Assembly (NCBI GenBank): GCA_963667595.2
Contig: CAXXWD010000002.1
Span: forward strand, 1 to 64,000
Direction of reading: 5' to 3'
Length of the DNA: 64,000 nt
From: JAHJQZ01 sp963667595
Lineage (GTDB): Bacteria; Pseudomonadota; Alphaproteobacteria; Rhizobiales; Devosiaceae
Position 1 is the first letter of the stretch; each line of letters starts with the position of its first letter. The notes under the pieces were generated by a model. It searched no databases. It was not told where the DNA came from and saw nothing but the letters and a program-made list of their open reading frames with translations. The position numbers and the translations under genes were made by a program. Positions 27,465 through 37,119 of this stretch are shown in pieces.

Positions 27465-30400
27465 GCGAACGTCCTGTCGCACCGACCCCGGAGATTACCC
27501 GCCGTCAAACGGATGCCGCCGATCCGGAAAACACGGTCTGGGTCTCGGCCAATGCCGGCTCGGGCAAGACCCACGTTTTGACCCAGCGGGTTCTGCGGCT
27601 CCTGCTGACTGGTGTGTCGCCGGCCGAAATCCTGTGTTTGACCTATACCAAGGCGGCGGCGGCCGAAATGCGTGCCCGCGTCACCTCCCGACTCGGCGCG
27701 TGGGCGGTGAGCGCGGAGGACGCGCTTTCCCAGGAGCTACAAAAGCTCACCGGTTTGCGTCCGGACGCCGCGACGCACCATCGTGCCCGAACTCTGTTCG
27801 CCCATGCGCTCGACACGCCGGGCGGATTGAAGATCAACACCATCCATGCCTTTTGCGAAAGTGTGCTGCACCGATTTCCGCTCGAAGCCGGCGTGCCTTT
27901 CGGGTTCACGGTCATCGAAGATGCCGAGCGTGAGCGGCTGATCCGGCTGGCGCGCGAGAAGGTTCTGGCCTCGGGGCTCGGCGGGAAACGGTCCGGCGGC
28001 TGAGGCCGTTCGGGTTCTGTTCGACGCGCTGTCCGATCATGCGTTGGAAAAGCTGGTGACCGGGGCGCTTGGCGAGATGCGCAAACTCAAGCCCATTCTC
28101 GATGATCCCGAAGCGGCCAAGACGCGGCTCAGACATTTCGTCGGACTGGGTGAGGGGGGCGATATCGCCGTCCTTCACGCCGAATTTGTCGAAAAGACCC
28201 TGATCGGCCGCGAAGACGTTCTTTTGGCGCGCAACGAACTCGATCCGAAGCCCGAGGGCACGCGCGCCGTCGACAGGCTGGCGGCCATCGTCGATCCGGC
28301 GGCGCCAACCGAAGCCGAACTGCGCGCCGTCGTCCTGACCCAGAAGGGGGCACCACGCAAATCGCTTCTGACCAAACCGCAGGCGGAGCGTTTCCCGGCG
28401 CTGCTTGCGACGCTCGAAGCCGAGCAACAACGCCTTCTCGCCCTTGATGCCGAGATTATCCGGGCGGCGCTGGTCCGGCGTTCCGAAGCGTTGATCGATC
28501 TTCTTTGCGCCATTGTCGGTGACTACGAACGCGCCAAGCGGACCCGTGCCCGGCTCGATTTCGATGATCTCGTCACCCGCACTGCGGCGTTGTTCGGCGA
28601 CAGGGCCCAGGGCCCCTGGGTGCGCTACAAGCTCGATGCCGGCATCACTCATATTCTGGTTGACGAAAGCCAGGACACCAACCGCGAGCAATGGCATGTG
28701 GTCGATGCGCTGGCCGATGAGTTCTTTGCCGGCGAGGGCGCCGCCGCCCGTCCGCGTTCCCTGTTTGCCGTCGGCGATCCCAAGCAGTCGATCTTTTCCT
28801 TTCAAGGGGCTGAACCGGCCCTGTTCGGCGCGGCGGGCGACAGGTATCGGCAGAAGGCCACCGCAGCCGGACGCTCGTTCGCGCGCATTCCGATGGCGGC
28901 GAGTTTCCGCACCCTGCCGGAAGTGCTGGACGCCGTCGACCGCGTGTTCGTCGAGGGGCCTTTGCGCGATGCCGTTGTGGTTGGCGAGACCTATACCGAT
29001 CACTTGAGCGCGCGCGTCGATAAAGGCGGCCGCGTGGCGCTGTGGCCGGTCGTTCAGGCTGAAAAGCCGGAGCAAGGTGATTCCTGGACGCCGGAGGACA
29101 AAGGCGTTTCAGTGCGGACGCCGGCACGGCAGCTGGCCGACACCATTGTCGGCTCCATCGCCGAATGGGTCGAAAAAGGGCGTGTTCTCGGCCCCCGCAA
29201 CCGGGCCATCAGGGCGGACGATATTCTCGTGCTGGTGCAGTCACGCGGGACCCTGTTTCACGAGATCATCCGGGCGCTCAAGAAAAGGGGCCTGCCGACC
29301 CCCGGCGCCGACCGGCTCAATGTCGGGCGCCATATCGCGACCCTCGACCTTCTGGCGCTCGGTGATGTGCTGCTCAACCCGGGCGACGACCTGTCGCTGG
29401 CCGCGCTTTTGCGTTCGCCCCTGTTCGACGTTTCCGAAACCGACCTGTTTAATCTGGCGAACAAGCGCCCCGGATCCCTGTTCGATGCCATGCGCGTAAG
29501 TCCCATCCCCGGCGTGGCCGAGGCCTGTCAGCGTCTGACGGGCTGGCGCCAACGGCTCGATTTCGAACGGCCCTACGAGTTTTACGCCGACGTGCTTTAC
29601 GCCGAGGGCGGGCTCAGGCGCTTCCATGCCCGGCTCGGCGGCGAAGTCGACGATGTGGTGGCGGAGTTTCTCGCTCTGGCGCTCCAGTACGAACAATCGT
29701 CAACACCGTCTCTGCAAGGCTTCGTCGCCGACATGCGCGCCCGTTCCGTCGAGATCAAGCGCGACCTCGGCGAGGCGGACAGCGGCGTCCGGGTGATGAC
29801 CATCCACGGCGCCAAGGGGCTGGAAGCGCTGATCGTCATCCTGGCCGACGCCGCGTCGAAACCGCAGGGCAGCCAGACCCATCGTGCCCTTTATTTCGTC
29901 GAGCCGCCGGACGGACCATTCCTGTTCCACGCCTCGGGAGAGGCGGAACAGACCGAAAAGACGCTGCCGATCTACGAAAACGAGAAAAACGGACAGATGG
30001 CGGAATACTGGCGCAAGCTCTATGTCGGCATGACCCGCGCCGAGGACGAGCTGCATGTGGCCGGCATCCTGTCTGCCAGTGGCAAGCTGGACGGGACCTG
30101 GTACGAGGCCGTTTCCGGCGCCCTTGCAGGCGCCACGGCATCCCGGACGCTTTCCGCCGATCTCGAAGCGGACGTCTTTCCCGTCTCCACCCCGGCCGAT
30201 CGCTTTGTGACGGCCGCATCCGGGACCGAAGCGCAGGCACCGGCACCGGCGTTCGCCCCGCTGGTTCTGGCAAAGAAACCGCAACTGGTAACGCCTTCGA
30301 CGGCCGGACCGCATGGCGATCCGCTCGATGCGGGAAACGAGGCCGCAGGCGATGCCGACACTGCCCGGCGGGCCGGCATCGCCCTTCACGCGCTGTTGCA

Positions 30401-30875
30401 ATACCTGCCGGGCGTGCCGGAGGAAAACCGCGAAACGGTGGCACGGGCGGCGCTCATGAGCCTGATGCCGTCCGATCTGCAGCTTCACGACAGCCTGGCC
30501 GAAACGGGCATCGCTCTTGTCGGCGATCCTGACCTGGCGTCCGTTTTCGGGCCGGATACGCGCGCCGAAGTGCCGATTCTCGCCAAGGGGCGGCGCGGAA
30601 ACGAGACGGTGCTGATCGCCGGGCGGATCGACCGGCTGCGGGTGACGCCCGAGGCGGTCACCATTATCGATTTCAAGTCCGACTCGCGTCCGCCCGCTCA
30701 TGCCGGGTCCGTGCCGCCCGCCTATCTCGTCCAGCTCGGGCTCTATCGCGCCGTCCTTACCCGCATTCATGCCGACCGTCCCGTCCGCGCCGCCATCTTG
30801 TGGACGCGAAATGGTGTCCTGATGCCGATCCCCGAAGCGGCGTTGACGGCAGCGGTGGACGATATCGTCGTTTAG
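27461..30875 (+). pseudogene. addA: Double-strand break repair helicase-nuclease AddA, one frameshift
   Basis: UvrD/Rep-type helicase with a C-terminal RecB nuclease. The 5' part has Walker A VSANAGSGKTHVLTQRVLRL and INTIHAFCESVLHRFP. The frame shifts by one extra base at GGG 27983-27985, after which the protein continues (NGPAAEAVRVLFDALSDHAL). Helicase motifs LVDESQDTN, VGDPKQSIFSFQGAEP and VMTIHGAKGLE follow, then the nuclease motif IIDFKSDSRPP near the end. Corrected length is 1137 residues, normal for the family. The start ATG overlaps addB's stop by four bases. Apart from this single indel the coding sequence looks intact. Confidence 0.9.
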
Positions 30876-30935
30876 CCTTGCGTAACCATTTTGCGTCTGG
30901 CTGAATCTTAGAAAAGACTCATCGGGGTCGACGTC

Positions 30936-30964
30936 TTGAAACGGGCGACGACTTCACCTAAATC
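30936..30964 (+). promoter_or_regulatory. Sigma-70-type promoter of trxA
   Basis: TTGAAA (30936-30941), a 17-base spacer and TAAATC (30959-30964), about 36 bases before the trxA ATG. Shows that trxA can be transcribed independently of addAB. Confidence 0.55.
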
Positions 30965-31000
30965 TGTTTCAGCGTATTTTACCGATGAAAGGCTGATGCC

Positions 31001-31327
31001 ATGACCAAGCACGTATCCGACGCCACCTTCGACACCGAGGTGCTCGGAGCCAAGGAACCGGTGCTCGTCGATTTCTGGGCTGAGTGGTGCGGACCCTGCC
31101 GTGCCGTCGGACCAGTCCTTGAAGAGCTGTCGACCGAACTCGAAGGCAAGGTGAAGATCGTCAAGCTCAATGTCGACGAGAATCCCAACACGACCATCAA
31201 GTATGGTGTCAGGTCGATCCCGACCATGATCCTTTACAAGGGCGGCGAGCCCGTCGACATGAAGATCGGCGCCGGCACTCCGAAGGCCGGTCTCGCCAAG
31301 TGGCTGGAAGGCTACGCGGCGGCCTGA
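31001..31327 (+). CDS. trxA: Thioredoxin 1
   Basis: 108-residue thioredoxin. The active site WCGPC has Cys30 and Cys33 (VLVDFWAEWCGPCRAVGP), and the cis-Pro loop is SIPTMILYKGG. General cytoplasmic disulfide reductase. It has its own promoter and a strong terminator, so it is probably monocistronic. The addA-trxA-folC order is typical of the order. Confidence 0.98.
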   Translation: MTKHVSDATFDTEVLGAKEPVLVDFWAEWCGPCRAVGPVLEELSTELEGKVKIVKLNVDENPNTTIKYGVRSIPTMILYKGGEPVDMKIGAGTPKAGLAKWLEGYAAA

Positions 31328-31352
31328 CCCTAGGTCTTTTTTCTCGAACAGC

Positions 31353-31388
31353 AAAAGCCCTGGCCTTTCGGCCGGGGCTTTTGTTTTT
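31353..31388 (+). terminator. Rho-independent terminator after trxA
   Basis: AAAAGCCCTGGCC-TTTC-GGCCGGGGCTTTT followed by GTTTTT; 25 bases after the trxA stop. Confidence 0.9.
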
Positions 31389-31413
31389 CGGGCGGGTACC
31401 GCATAAGCCGTTC

Positions 31414-31878
31414 ATGTTCACGCATGCCGACGGCATTTTCTATCGTTCCGTTTTGGCCGCCGATCTGGATCGGGCACTCGACGGATCGATCCAGCCCGGG
31501 CGCTATTCGCGCGCCAACCAGAAAACCCTTTATCTGAGCGCCAGCCGCGAAGGGGTCGCGGCGGCACTTATGGCGCACGCAAGGCCCGGCGATCCGGAGC
31601 GGCGTGTCGTCGCGGTAAAGGTTGCCGCCGATCTCATCTTCGATTTGCACGATGACTTGGCCTGCCGTCAGGCCGACATAGACCGAGACCAAGCCTTTGC
31701 CGACTGGCAGCGGCTTGTCGCCGAAGGGCAGACCCCCCCGTCCTGGGCCGTCGCCGACCGGGTGCGGGCGCTCGGCGCCAACGGCCTCATCGATCCGTCG
31801 CGCCACGCGCCCGGCCTCTGGCACATGGTCCTGTTCCGCTGGAACGTGCCTGGAGGGGCGAAGGTGCGGCTGGTGTAA
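31414..31878 (+). CDS. RES-domain-like protein
   Basis: 154 residues resembling the RES domain of NAD+-degrading toxins: an early FYRSVLAADLDRALDG, TLYLSASREGVAAALMAH (Tyr and Glu positions), and a C-terminal block NGLIDPSRHAPGLWHMVLFR. RES toxins normally pair with an Xre/MbcA-type antitoxin encoded next to them, but upstream is trxA with its terminator and downstream is repeat DNA. It may therefore be a solo or domesticated RES protein. The ATG at 31414 lies only 25 bases after the terminator and has no clear ribosome-binding site. Family assignment is by motif memory. Confidence 0.65.
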   Translation: MFTHADGIFYRSVLAADLDRALDGSIQPGRYSRANQKTLYLSASREGVAAALMAHARPGDPERRVVAVKVAADLIFDLHDDLACRQADIDRDQAFADWQRLVAEGQTPPSWAVADRVRALGANGLIDPSRHAPGLWHMVLFRWNVPGGAKVRLV

Positions 31879-31963
31879 GACCATCGGCCTTTCAGAGTAA
31901 CCGATAGTGTCCCACCCTAATCTGTTAGTGGGGGCATCATGTCTTTAAAATCACACTCGGAGT

Positions 31964-31988
31964 CGTCCCGGTGCCAAGCACCGGGACG
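31964..31988. repeat. REP-like palindrome, family D
   Basis: Perfect 11-bp stem CGTCCCGGTGC-CAA-GCACCGGGACG in the gap between the RES and folC genes (31879-32139). Related to 50311-50345. Confidence 0.85.
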
Positions 31989-32076
31989 ATCAAGGAAGGG
32001 TGAGACGCTTTTGGAAAGCACAAAGACCAAGGAACGTCACAAGAGTGATGATCATGGGTCGTTGGTATAAGAACCA

Positions 32077-32103
32077 CCCCCTCTCTTAATCGAAGGGGAG
32101 GGA
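32077..32103. repeat. REP-like element, family E
   Basis: CCCCCTCTC...AGGGGAGGG imperfect hairpin just beyond the folC stop. A minus-strand transcript from folC would run into it. Confidence 0.6.
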
Positions 32104-32139
32104 GAAGGAGGCCATGAACCCCTTGTCTTTAAATGGCTT

Positions 32140-33453
32140 TCAATCCGGCGGCGTGCCATTCTGGTCGAGCACGTGACCGGCTAGGTGCAGGGAACCGCAG
32201 ATGAGGACGCGGGCGTTTTCGATTGTGGCGGCTTGGCGAAGCGCCGCCGAAACGCTGCGCATCGGGCGGGCCACAAGCCCGATCTCGCTGGCGATGTCCA
32301 CCAGTTGCCGGGCCGTCCACGACGCACGTTCGCCGGGGATGCGCACGCTAAATAAAGTCATGTCCATGCCGGCGAAATGGGAGAGGTATCCGCGCGCATC
32401 CTTGTTGGCGAAACTGCCCATGATCAGGACCAGCGGCCGTTTCTGACGCGCTTCAAGGGTCTTCAGCGCCTCGGCAACCACACCGCCGCCAGCTTCGTTA
32501 TGGCCGCCGTCGAGCCAGAGTTCGTGCGTCTGGGGCAAAAGCGCGCGCAGCTTGCCTGTCCGGATTGGCTGCATGCGGGCCGGCCAGACGACCGAGCGCA
32601 GTCCTTCGGCAATTGCCGCGTCGTCGAGAGGCAGCGCGAAATGCCTGACCGCGGCGATGGCGAGCGCGGCGTTGTCGAACTGGAAGGGGCCGGTGAGCGC
32701 CGGTTCCGGCAGATCGATGAGGCCGTCCTCATCCTGATAGACCAGCCGCCCGCGCTGGGAATAGCCGTCGAAATCGCGACCTGCCACGAAGGGCGTCACC
32801 CCGAGCTTTGCCGCTTCCGCCTCGATGACATCGAGTGCTTCGTCCTGCTGGCGGCCGATCACCGCCGGACTGCCGGGTTTGATGATGCCGGCCTTTTCGG
32901 CCGCGATGCCGGAGAGCTTCGGGCCGAGAAACTCGACGTGATCGATCGAGACCGGCGCGATCACCGCCCCGGCGGGATGCGCGATGACGTTGGTTGCGTC
33001 ATACCGGCCGCCCATGCCGACTTCGAGAACGAGATAATCGGCCTCGACTTCGGAAAACAGCAAGAAGGCCATCGCCGTGGTGATCTCGAAAAAGGTGATC
33101 GGCTGGCCGGCATTGACCTCTTCGCAGCGCGTCAGGGCCGCGTTGAGCCGTCGCGTCGACACGAGCTCTCCGGCGAGACGGATGCGCTCGCGGAAATGCA
33201 CCAGATGCGGCGAGGTGTAGGTGTGGACGCGTTTGCCTCCCGCTTCGAGAAAGGCGCGGAGATAGGCGACGATCGAGCCCTTGCCATTGGTGCCCGCGAC
33301 GTGAATGACCGGCGGCAGGCGGTCCTGCGGCCGGTCGAGATCGTTGAGCAGGCGCGCAACGCGATCGAGCCGAAGATCGATCTGTTTTTGTTCGCTGAGT
33401 TTGTTGGGATGCAGCGCCAGAAGGCGCCGCACGATGTCGTCTGTGCGGCTCAC
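32140..33453 (-). CDS. folC: Bifunctional folylpolyglutamate synthase/dihydrofolate synthase
   Basis: 437-residue Mur-ligase-fold enzyme that adds glutamate to dihydropteroate and to folates. The P-loop VAGTNGKGSIVAYL is present, and so are the ligase segments FFEITTAMAFLLF and YLVLEVGMGGRYDATN. The Mur C-terminal domain begins near WLDGGHNEAGG. Last gene of the minus-strand trpF-trpB-trpA-accD-folC group. A degenerate family A palindrome (about 33488-33521) lies between it and accD. Confidence 0.97.
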   Translation of the reverse strand: MSRTDDIVRRLLALHPNKLSEQKQIDLRLDRVARLLNDLDRPQDRLPPVIHVAGTNGKGSIVAYLRAFLEAGGKRVHTYTSPHLVHFRERIRLAGELVSTRRLNAALTRCEEVNAGQPITFFEITTAMAFLLFSEVEADYLVLEVGMGGRYDATNVIAHPAGAVIAPVSIDHVEFLGPKLSGIAAEKAGIIKPGSPAVIGRQQDEALDVIEAEAAKLGVTPFVAGRDFDGYSQRGRLVYQDEDGLIDLPEPALTGPFQFDNAALAIAAVRHFALPLDDAAIAEGLRSVVWPARMQPIRTGKLRALLPQTHELWLDGGHNEAGGGVVAEALKTLEARQKRPLVLIMGSFANKDARGYLSHFAGMDMTLFSVRIPGERASWTARQLVDIASEIGLVARPMRSVSAALRQAATIENARVLICGSLHLAGHVLDQNGTPPD

Positions 33454-33529
33454 GTCAGCACTCCATACCTGTCAGGCGGTCGCATGTACGAACCGAAGAA
33501 ACGGGTGCCACTTTTTTAAAGAAACGCTC

Positions 33530-34504
33530 CTACTCGGCGTTGCCGGCGACGGGCGCATTGATGAGGTCGTCGTCGCCCTCGGCCGAAACCACCACGTCGC
33601 GCATGGTCACCTGGCGCGGCGCCGGCAATTCGTGACGCTTCAGCGCCTCGGGCACCGGCTGTTTGGAGAGAATCGCGATCAGCGAGCCGATGGTCGGTCT
33701 GAGATCGTGGCGGTGGACCACCATGTCGACCATGCCATGGTCGAGCAGGTATTCGGACCGCTGAAAGCCTGCGGGCAGTTTTTCGCGGATGGTGTCCTGG
33801 ATGACGCGCGCGCCGGTAAACCCGATCACCGCATCGGGTTCGGCGATGTGGATATCGCCGAGCATGGCATAGGAGGCGGTGACGCCGCCAGTGGTGGGAT
33901 TGGTCAGGACCACGATATAGGGCAGGCCCGCTTCGCGCAGGCGTTCGACCGCGATGGTGGTGCGCGCCATCTGCATCAGCGACAGGATGCCTTCCTGCAT
34001 GCGGGCGCCGCCCGAAGCGGTGAAGATGACGAAGGCCGTCTTGTCCTCGACCGCCTTTTCCATGGCGTTGATGATCGCCTGGCCTGCGGCCATGCCCAGA
34101 GAGCCGCCCATGAAGTCGAACTCGTGGACCGCAGCCATGATCGGCATGCCCAAAAGCTTGCCGCTGGCGGCGATCACCGAATCCTCGGTGCCGGTCTTGG
34201 TGCGGTTTTCCTTGAGGCGGTCGGAATAACGTTTGACGTCGCGGAATTTCAGCGGATCGACGGCGACCTGCGGGGTCGGCAGTTCGGTATAAACGCCGTC
34301 ATCGAAGAACAGGCGCAGTCGGTCGCGCGCCTTAACCTTCATGTGGTAGCCGGAATTCGGCACCACGAACTGGTTGTCTTCGAGATCCTTGTAATAGACG
34401 AGCTCGCCGGATTCCGGACACTTGATCCAGTAGTTTTCGGGGATTTCGCGCTTGTTGAGAAGCGACCGGATTTTCGGCGGGACGATATTGTCGATCCAGC
34501 TCAT
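33530..34504 (-). CDS. accD: Acetyl-CoA carboxylase carboxyltransferase subunit beta
   Basis: 324-residue carboxyltransferase beta subunit, which with AccA makes malonyl-CoA. The crotonase-like core is intact (ASGGARMQEGILSLMQMART, LTNPTTGGVTASYAMLGD). In the N-terminal region that in E. coli is a four-Cys zinc ribbon, only one Cys remains (WIKCPESGELVYY...FVVPNSGYHM), so zinc cannot be bound there in the usual way. This substitution is typical of the order. An acidic C-terminal tail follows the core. Confidence 0.97.
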   Translation of the reverse strand: MSWIDNIVPPKIRSLLNKREIPENYWIKCPESGELVYYKDLEDNQFVVPNSGYHMKVKARDRLRLFFDDGVYTELPTPQVAVDPLKFRDVKRYSDRLKENRTKTGTEDSVIAASGKLLGMPIMAAVHEFDFMGGSLGMAAGQAIINAMEKAVEDKTAFVIFTASGGARMQEGILSLMQMARTTIAVERLREAGLPYIVVLTNPTTGGVTASYAMLGDIHIAEPDAVIGFTGARVIQDTIREKLPAGFQRSEYLLDHGMVDMVVHRHDLRPTIGSLIAILSKQPVPEALKRHELPAPRQVTMRDVVVSAEGDDDLINAPVAGNAE

Positions 34505-34621
34505 TCGGAGAGTTGACCTCTTTTCATGTTCGCGTCTTGCCGCCTGTTCCGCCCATAAGGCGTTTCGGCCTTCTTAATATCAGGTCCTTGTGAGGCTGGC
34601 AAAGACAGCAGTGGACAGCGG

Positions 34622-35446
34622 TTAAGATCGCGCCCGCCGGACGCCGTCGGCAAGTTCGCCGACCGTGGCAAAAATGGCTCTGGTGGTCTCGGGCGTTGGC
34701 TTGCCGTCCTCAAGACTGCCGGCCACGGCATTGATCAGGGCCGATCCGACCACGACGCCATCGGCGTCGCGTCCGATCACCGCCGCGTCTTCGGCCGTCT
34801 TGATGCCGAAACCCACCGCCACCGGCAGATCGGTGTGCGACTTGATGCGCTTGACGGCATCGCCCACGGCGGCGCGGTTGGTCATCGCGGCGCCGGTAAT
34901 GCCGGTCATCGACACGTAATAGACGAAACCGGATGTGTTCCTCAGAACGGTCGGCAGACGCCTGTCGTCGGTGGTTGGCGTGGTCAGGCGAATGAAATTG
35001 ATCCCGGCATGCAGCGCGGGCAGGCACAGTTCCTCGTCTTCTTCGGCCGGCAGATCGACGACGATCAGCCCGTCGACACCGGCCGCGACGCAATCGGCGA
35101 CGAATTTTTCAACGCCATAGACGTAGATCGGGTTGTAATAACCCATCAAAATGATCGGGGTTTCCGCATCCGTCCTGCGGAAGCGGCCAACCATCTCGAT
35201 GGTGTCTTTGAGCGTCTGGCCGGCTGCCAGAGCGCGTTGTCCGGCCATCTGGATGGCCGGCCCATCGGCCATGGGATCGGAAAAGGGCATGCCCAGTTCG
35301 ATGATGTCGGCCCCCGCTGCCGGCAATCCCTCGAGAATGGCCTCACCGGCATTGCGATCGGGATCGCCCGCCATCACGAAGGTGATGAGGGCCGGCCGGT
35401 TTTCGCCGGCACATTTGGCAAATCGCGTGGTAAGGCGTGAGGTCAT
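34622..35446 (-). CDS. trpA: Tryptophan synthase alpha chain
   Basis: 274-residue TIM-barrel subunit cleaving indole-3-glycerol phosphate to indole. The catalytic Glu and Asp are in IIELGMPFSDPMADGPAIQ; the phosphate-binding SMTGITGA and VGFGIKTAED loops are present. The ATG at 35446 starts at the family's usual MTSRLTTRFAKC; 24 further in-frame codons upstream are not conserved-looking. Unusually it is separated from trpB by about 420 bases that contain a promoter-like sequence and a short reading frame. Confidence 0.97.
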   Translation of the reverse strand: MTSRLTTRFAKCAGENRPALITFVMAGDPDRNAGEAILEGLPAAGADIIELGMPFSDPMADGPAIQMAGQRALAAGQTLKDTIEMVGRFRRTDAETPIILMGYYNPIYVYGVEKFVADCVAAGVDGLIVVDLPAEEDEELCLPALHAGINFIRLTTPTTDDRRLPTVLRNTSGFVYYVSMTGITGAAMTNRAAVGDAVKRIKSHTDLPVAVGFGIKTAEDAAVIGRDADGVVVGSALINAVAGSLEDGKPTPETTRAIFATVGELADGVRRARS

Positions 35447-35605
35447 TTCAGGAAAAATCCGGGGCTGACGAGTTGATCCGGCCAACTGCCGTCGCCTAAC
35501 GGCAGAAGCCAAGGGCATCTAGGGGATCGGGCTTTGTGCTGTCAACAAAATGCCGATGCGCGCGACGGATTGCAGCGCAACCTCTTTCGGTAAAAATGCC
35601 GGGTG

Positions 35606-35695
35606 TCAGTTGGCGGTCGTTTCCATTTCGGTGGCGGCACTGGCCGCCAATTCGTTAAGCAATTGCGCAAATTCGACGATATAGGTGTCGTTCAT
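35606..35695 (-). CDS. Possible 29-residue peptide between trpB and trpA
   Basis: ATG at 35695 and TGA at 35606-35608 encode MNDTYIVEFAQLLNELAASA plus nine residues. It has no tryptophan, so it is not a trp attenuator peptide of the classic sort. It starts 32 bases after a plausible -10 box (35727-35732), but no strong ribosome-binding site is visible. Either a real small protein or chance; the rest of the 35447-35868 gap holds nothing I recognise. Confidence 0.3.
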   Translation of the reverse strand: MNDTYIVEFAQLLNELAASAATEMETTAN

Positions 35696-35726
35696 CACTC
35701 GGTCTTTGTTTGATTCAACTTTTGTT

Positions 35727-35755
35727 AATGTAGGAAGCGTGCCCGACTTCAACAA
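35727..35755 (-). promoter_or_regulatory. Possible promoter for trpA-accD-folC
   Basis: On the minus strand TTGTTG (35755-35750), a 17-base spacer and TACATT (35732-35727). It would allow trpA-accD-folC to be transcribed apart from trpFB. Confidence 0.45.
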
Positions 35756-35868
35756 GTCCGCCAGGCAAGATTGCGCACGAACGCTGGGCAGTAAAAGCGT
35801 GGCGAACCAATGACATCCGCCTCCGGATGCGCTCCTTTACGAGATAAGCTCGTTTTGCACCCAAGCCT

Positions 35869-37098
35869 CTAGACAATCAGGCTCGGGTCCTTTTCGAGAT
35901 ATCGTCCGACCGACTCGACGTCCTTGTCGCCGCGTCCCGACATGGTGAGAACGATCGTCTGGTCCTTGCGCATGGTCGGCGCCAGCTTCAGGACCTGTGC
36001 CAGCCCATGCGCCGATTCGAGCGCCGGCACGATGCCCTCGTGCTTGGTGCAGATCTGGAAGGCGGCGAGCGCCTCGCGATCGGTGATCGGCACATAGGTG
36101 ACGCGGCCGGTATCGCGCAGCCAGGAATGCTCCGGTCCGACGCCGGGATAATCAAGCCCGGCCGAAACCGAATGGCCTTCGAGGATCTGGCCGTCTGCAT
36201 TCTGCAACAAATAGGTGCGGTTGCCGTGAAGAATCCCGGCGCGGCCGCCGGTCATCGAGGCGGCGTGGCCGTCCTCGACATCGATGCCGTAGCCGCCGGC
36301 TTCGGCGCCGAAAATGGCGACATCCCTGTCGTCGAGGAAGGGGTGGAAGGTGCCGATGGCGTTGGAACCGCCGCCGACACAGGCGACGATGGCGTCGGGC
36401 AGGCGGCCCGTCGCCTCGATCATCTGCTGACGAAGTTCAGTGCCGATGACCGACTGGAAATCCCTGACCATCTCCGGATAGGGATGCGGGCCGGCTGCGG
36501 TGCCGATCAGGTAATAGGTGTTCTCGACATTGGTCACCCAGTCGCGCATGGCTTCGTTCATCGCGTCCTTGAGCGTGCCGGCGCCGGCGGTCACGGGTCG
36601 GACTTCGGCGCCCAGAAGCTTCATGCGCAACACGTTCGGCATTTGCCGCTCGACGTCGGTCGCGCCCATGAACACCACGCACGGAAATCCGAAACGGGCG
36701 CAAACGGTCGCTGCCGCCACGCCGTGCTGGCCGGCGCCGGTTTCGGCGATGATGCGCGTCTTGCCCATGCGTTTGGCCAGAAGGATCTGCCCCAGGCAAT
36801 TGTTGATCTTGTGCGAGCCGGTGTGGTTGAGATCCTCGCGCTTGAAATAGATCTGCGCCCCGCCATATTCGGCGCTCAACCGCTCGGCATGATAGAGCGG
36901 CGAGGGCCGGCCGACATAATGGGTGTGCAGGTCGCTGATCTCGGCGGCATAGGCGGGATCGGCCTTGGCAGTCCGATAGGCCGTCTCGAGGTCGAGGATC
37001 AGCGGCATCAGGGTTTCGGCGACGAAACGGCCGCCATAAAGGCCGAACTTGCCGTCTTCATCAGGCCCTGTGCGCAGGGAATTGGCGCCGTCCGTCAT
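35869..37098 (-). CDS. trpB: Tryptophan synthase beta chain
   Basis: 409-residue PLP enzyme condensing indole with serine. The PLP lysine is in NHTGSHKINNCLGQ, the phosphate loop is CVGGGSNAIGTFHPF, and the catalytic Glu is in IIAETGAGQHGVA. It is 21 bases downstream of trpF and presumably co-transcribed with it. Full length for the family. Confidence 0.98.
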   Translation of the reverse strand: MTDGANSLRTGPDEDGKFGLYGGRFVAETLMPLILDLETAYRTAKADPAYAAEISDLHTHYVGRPSPLYHAERLSAEYGGAQIYFKREDLNHTGSHKINNCLGQILLAKRMGKTRIIAETGAGQHGVAAATVCARFGFPCVVFMGATDVERQMPNVLRMKLLGAEVRPVTAGAGTLKDAMNEAMRDWVTNVENTYYLIGTAAGPHPYPEMVRDFQSVIGTELRQQMIEATGRLPDAIVACVGGGSNAIGTFHPFLDDRDVAIFGAEAGGYGIDVEDGHAASMTGGRAGILHGNRTYLLQNADGQILEGHSVSAGLDYPGVGPEHSWLRDTGRVTYVPITDREALAAFQICTKHEGIVPALESAHGLAQVLKLAPTMRKDQTIVLTMSGRGDKDVESVGRYLEKDPSLIV

Positions 37099-37119
37099 AA
37101 CTACCTCGGTGCTGAAAGC

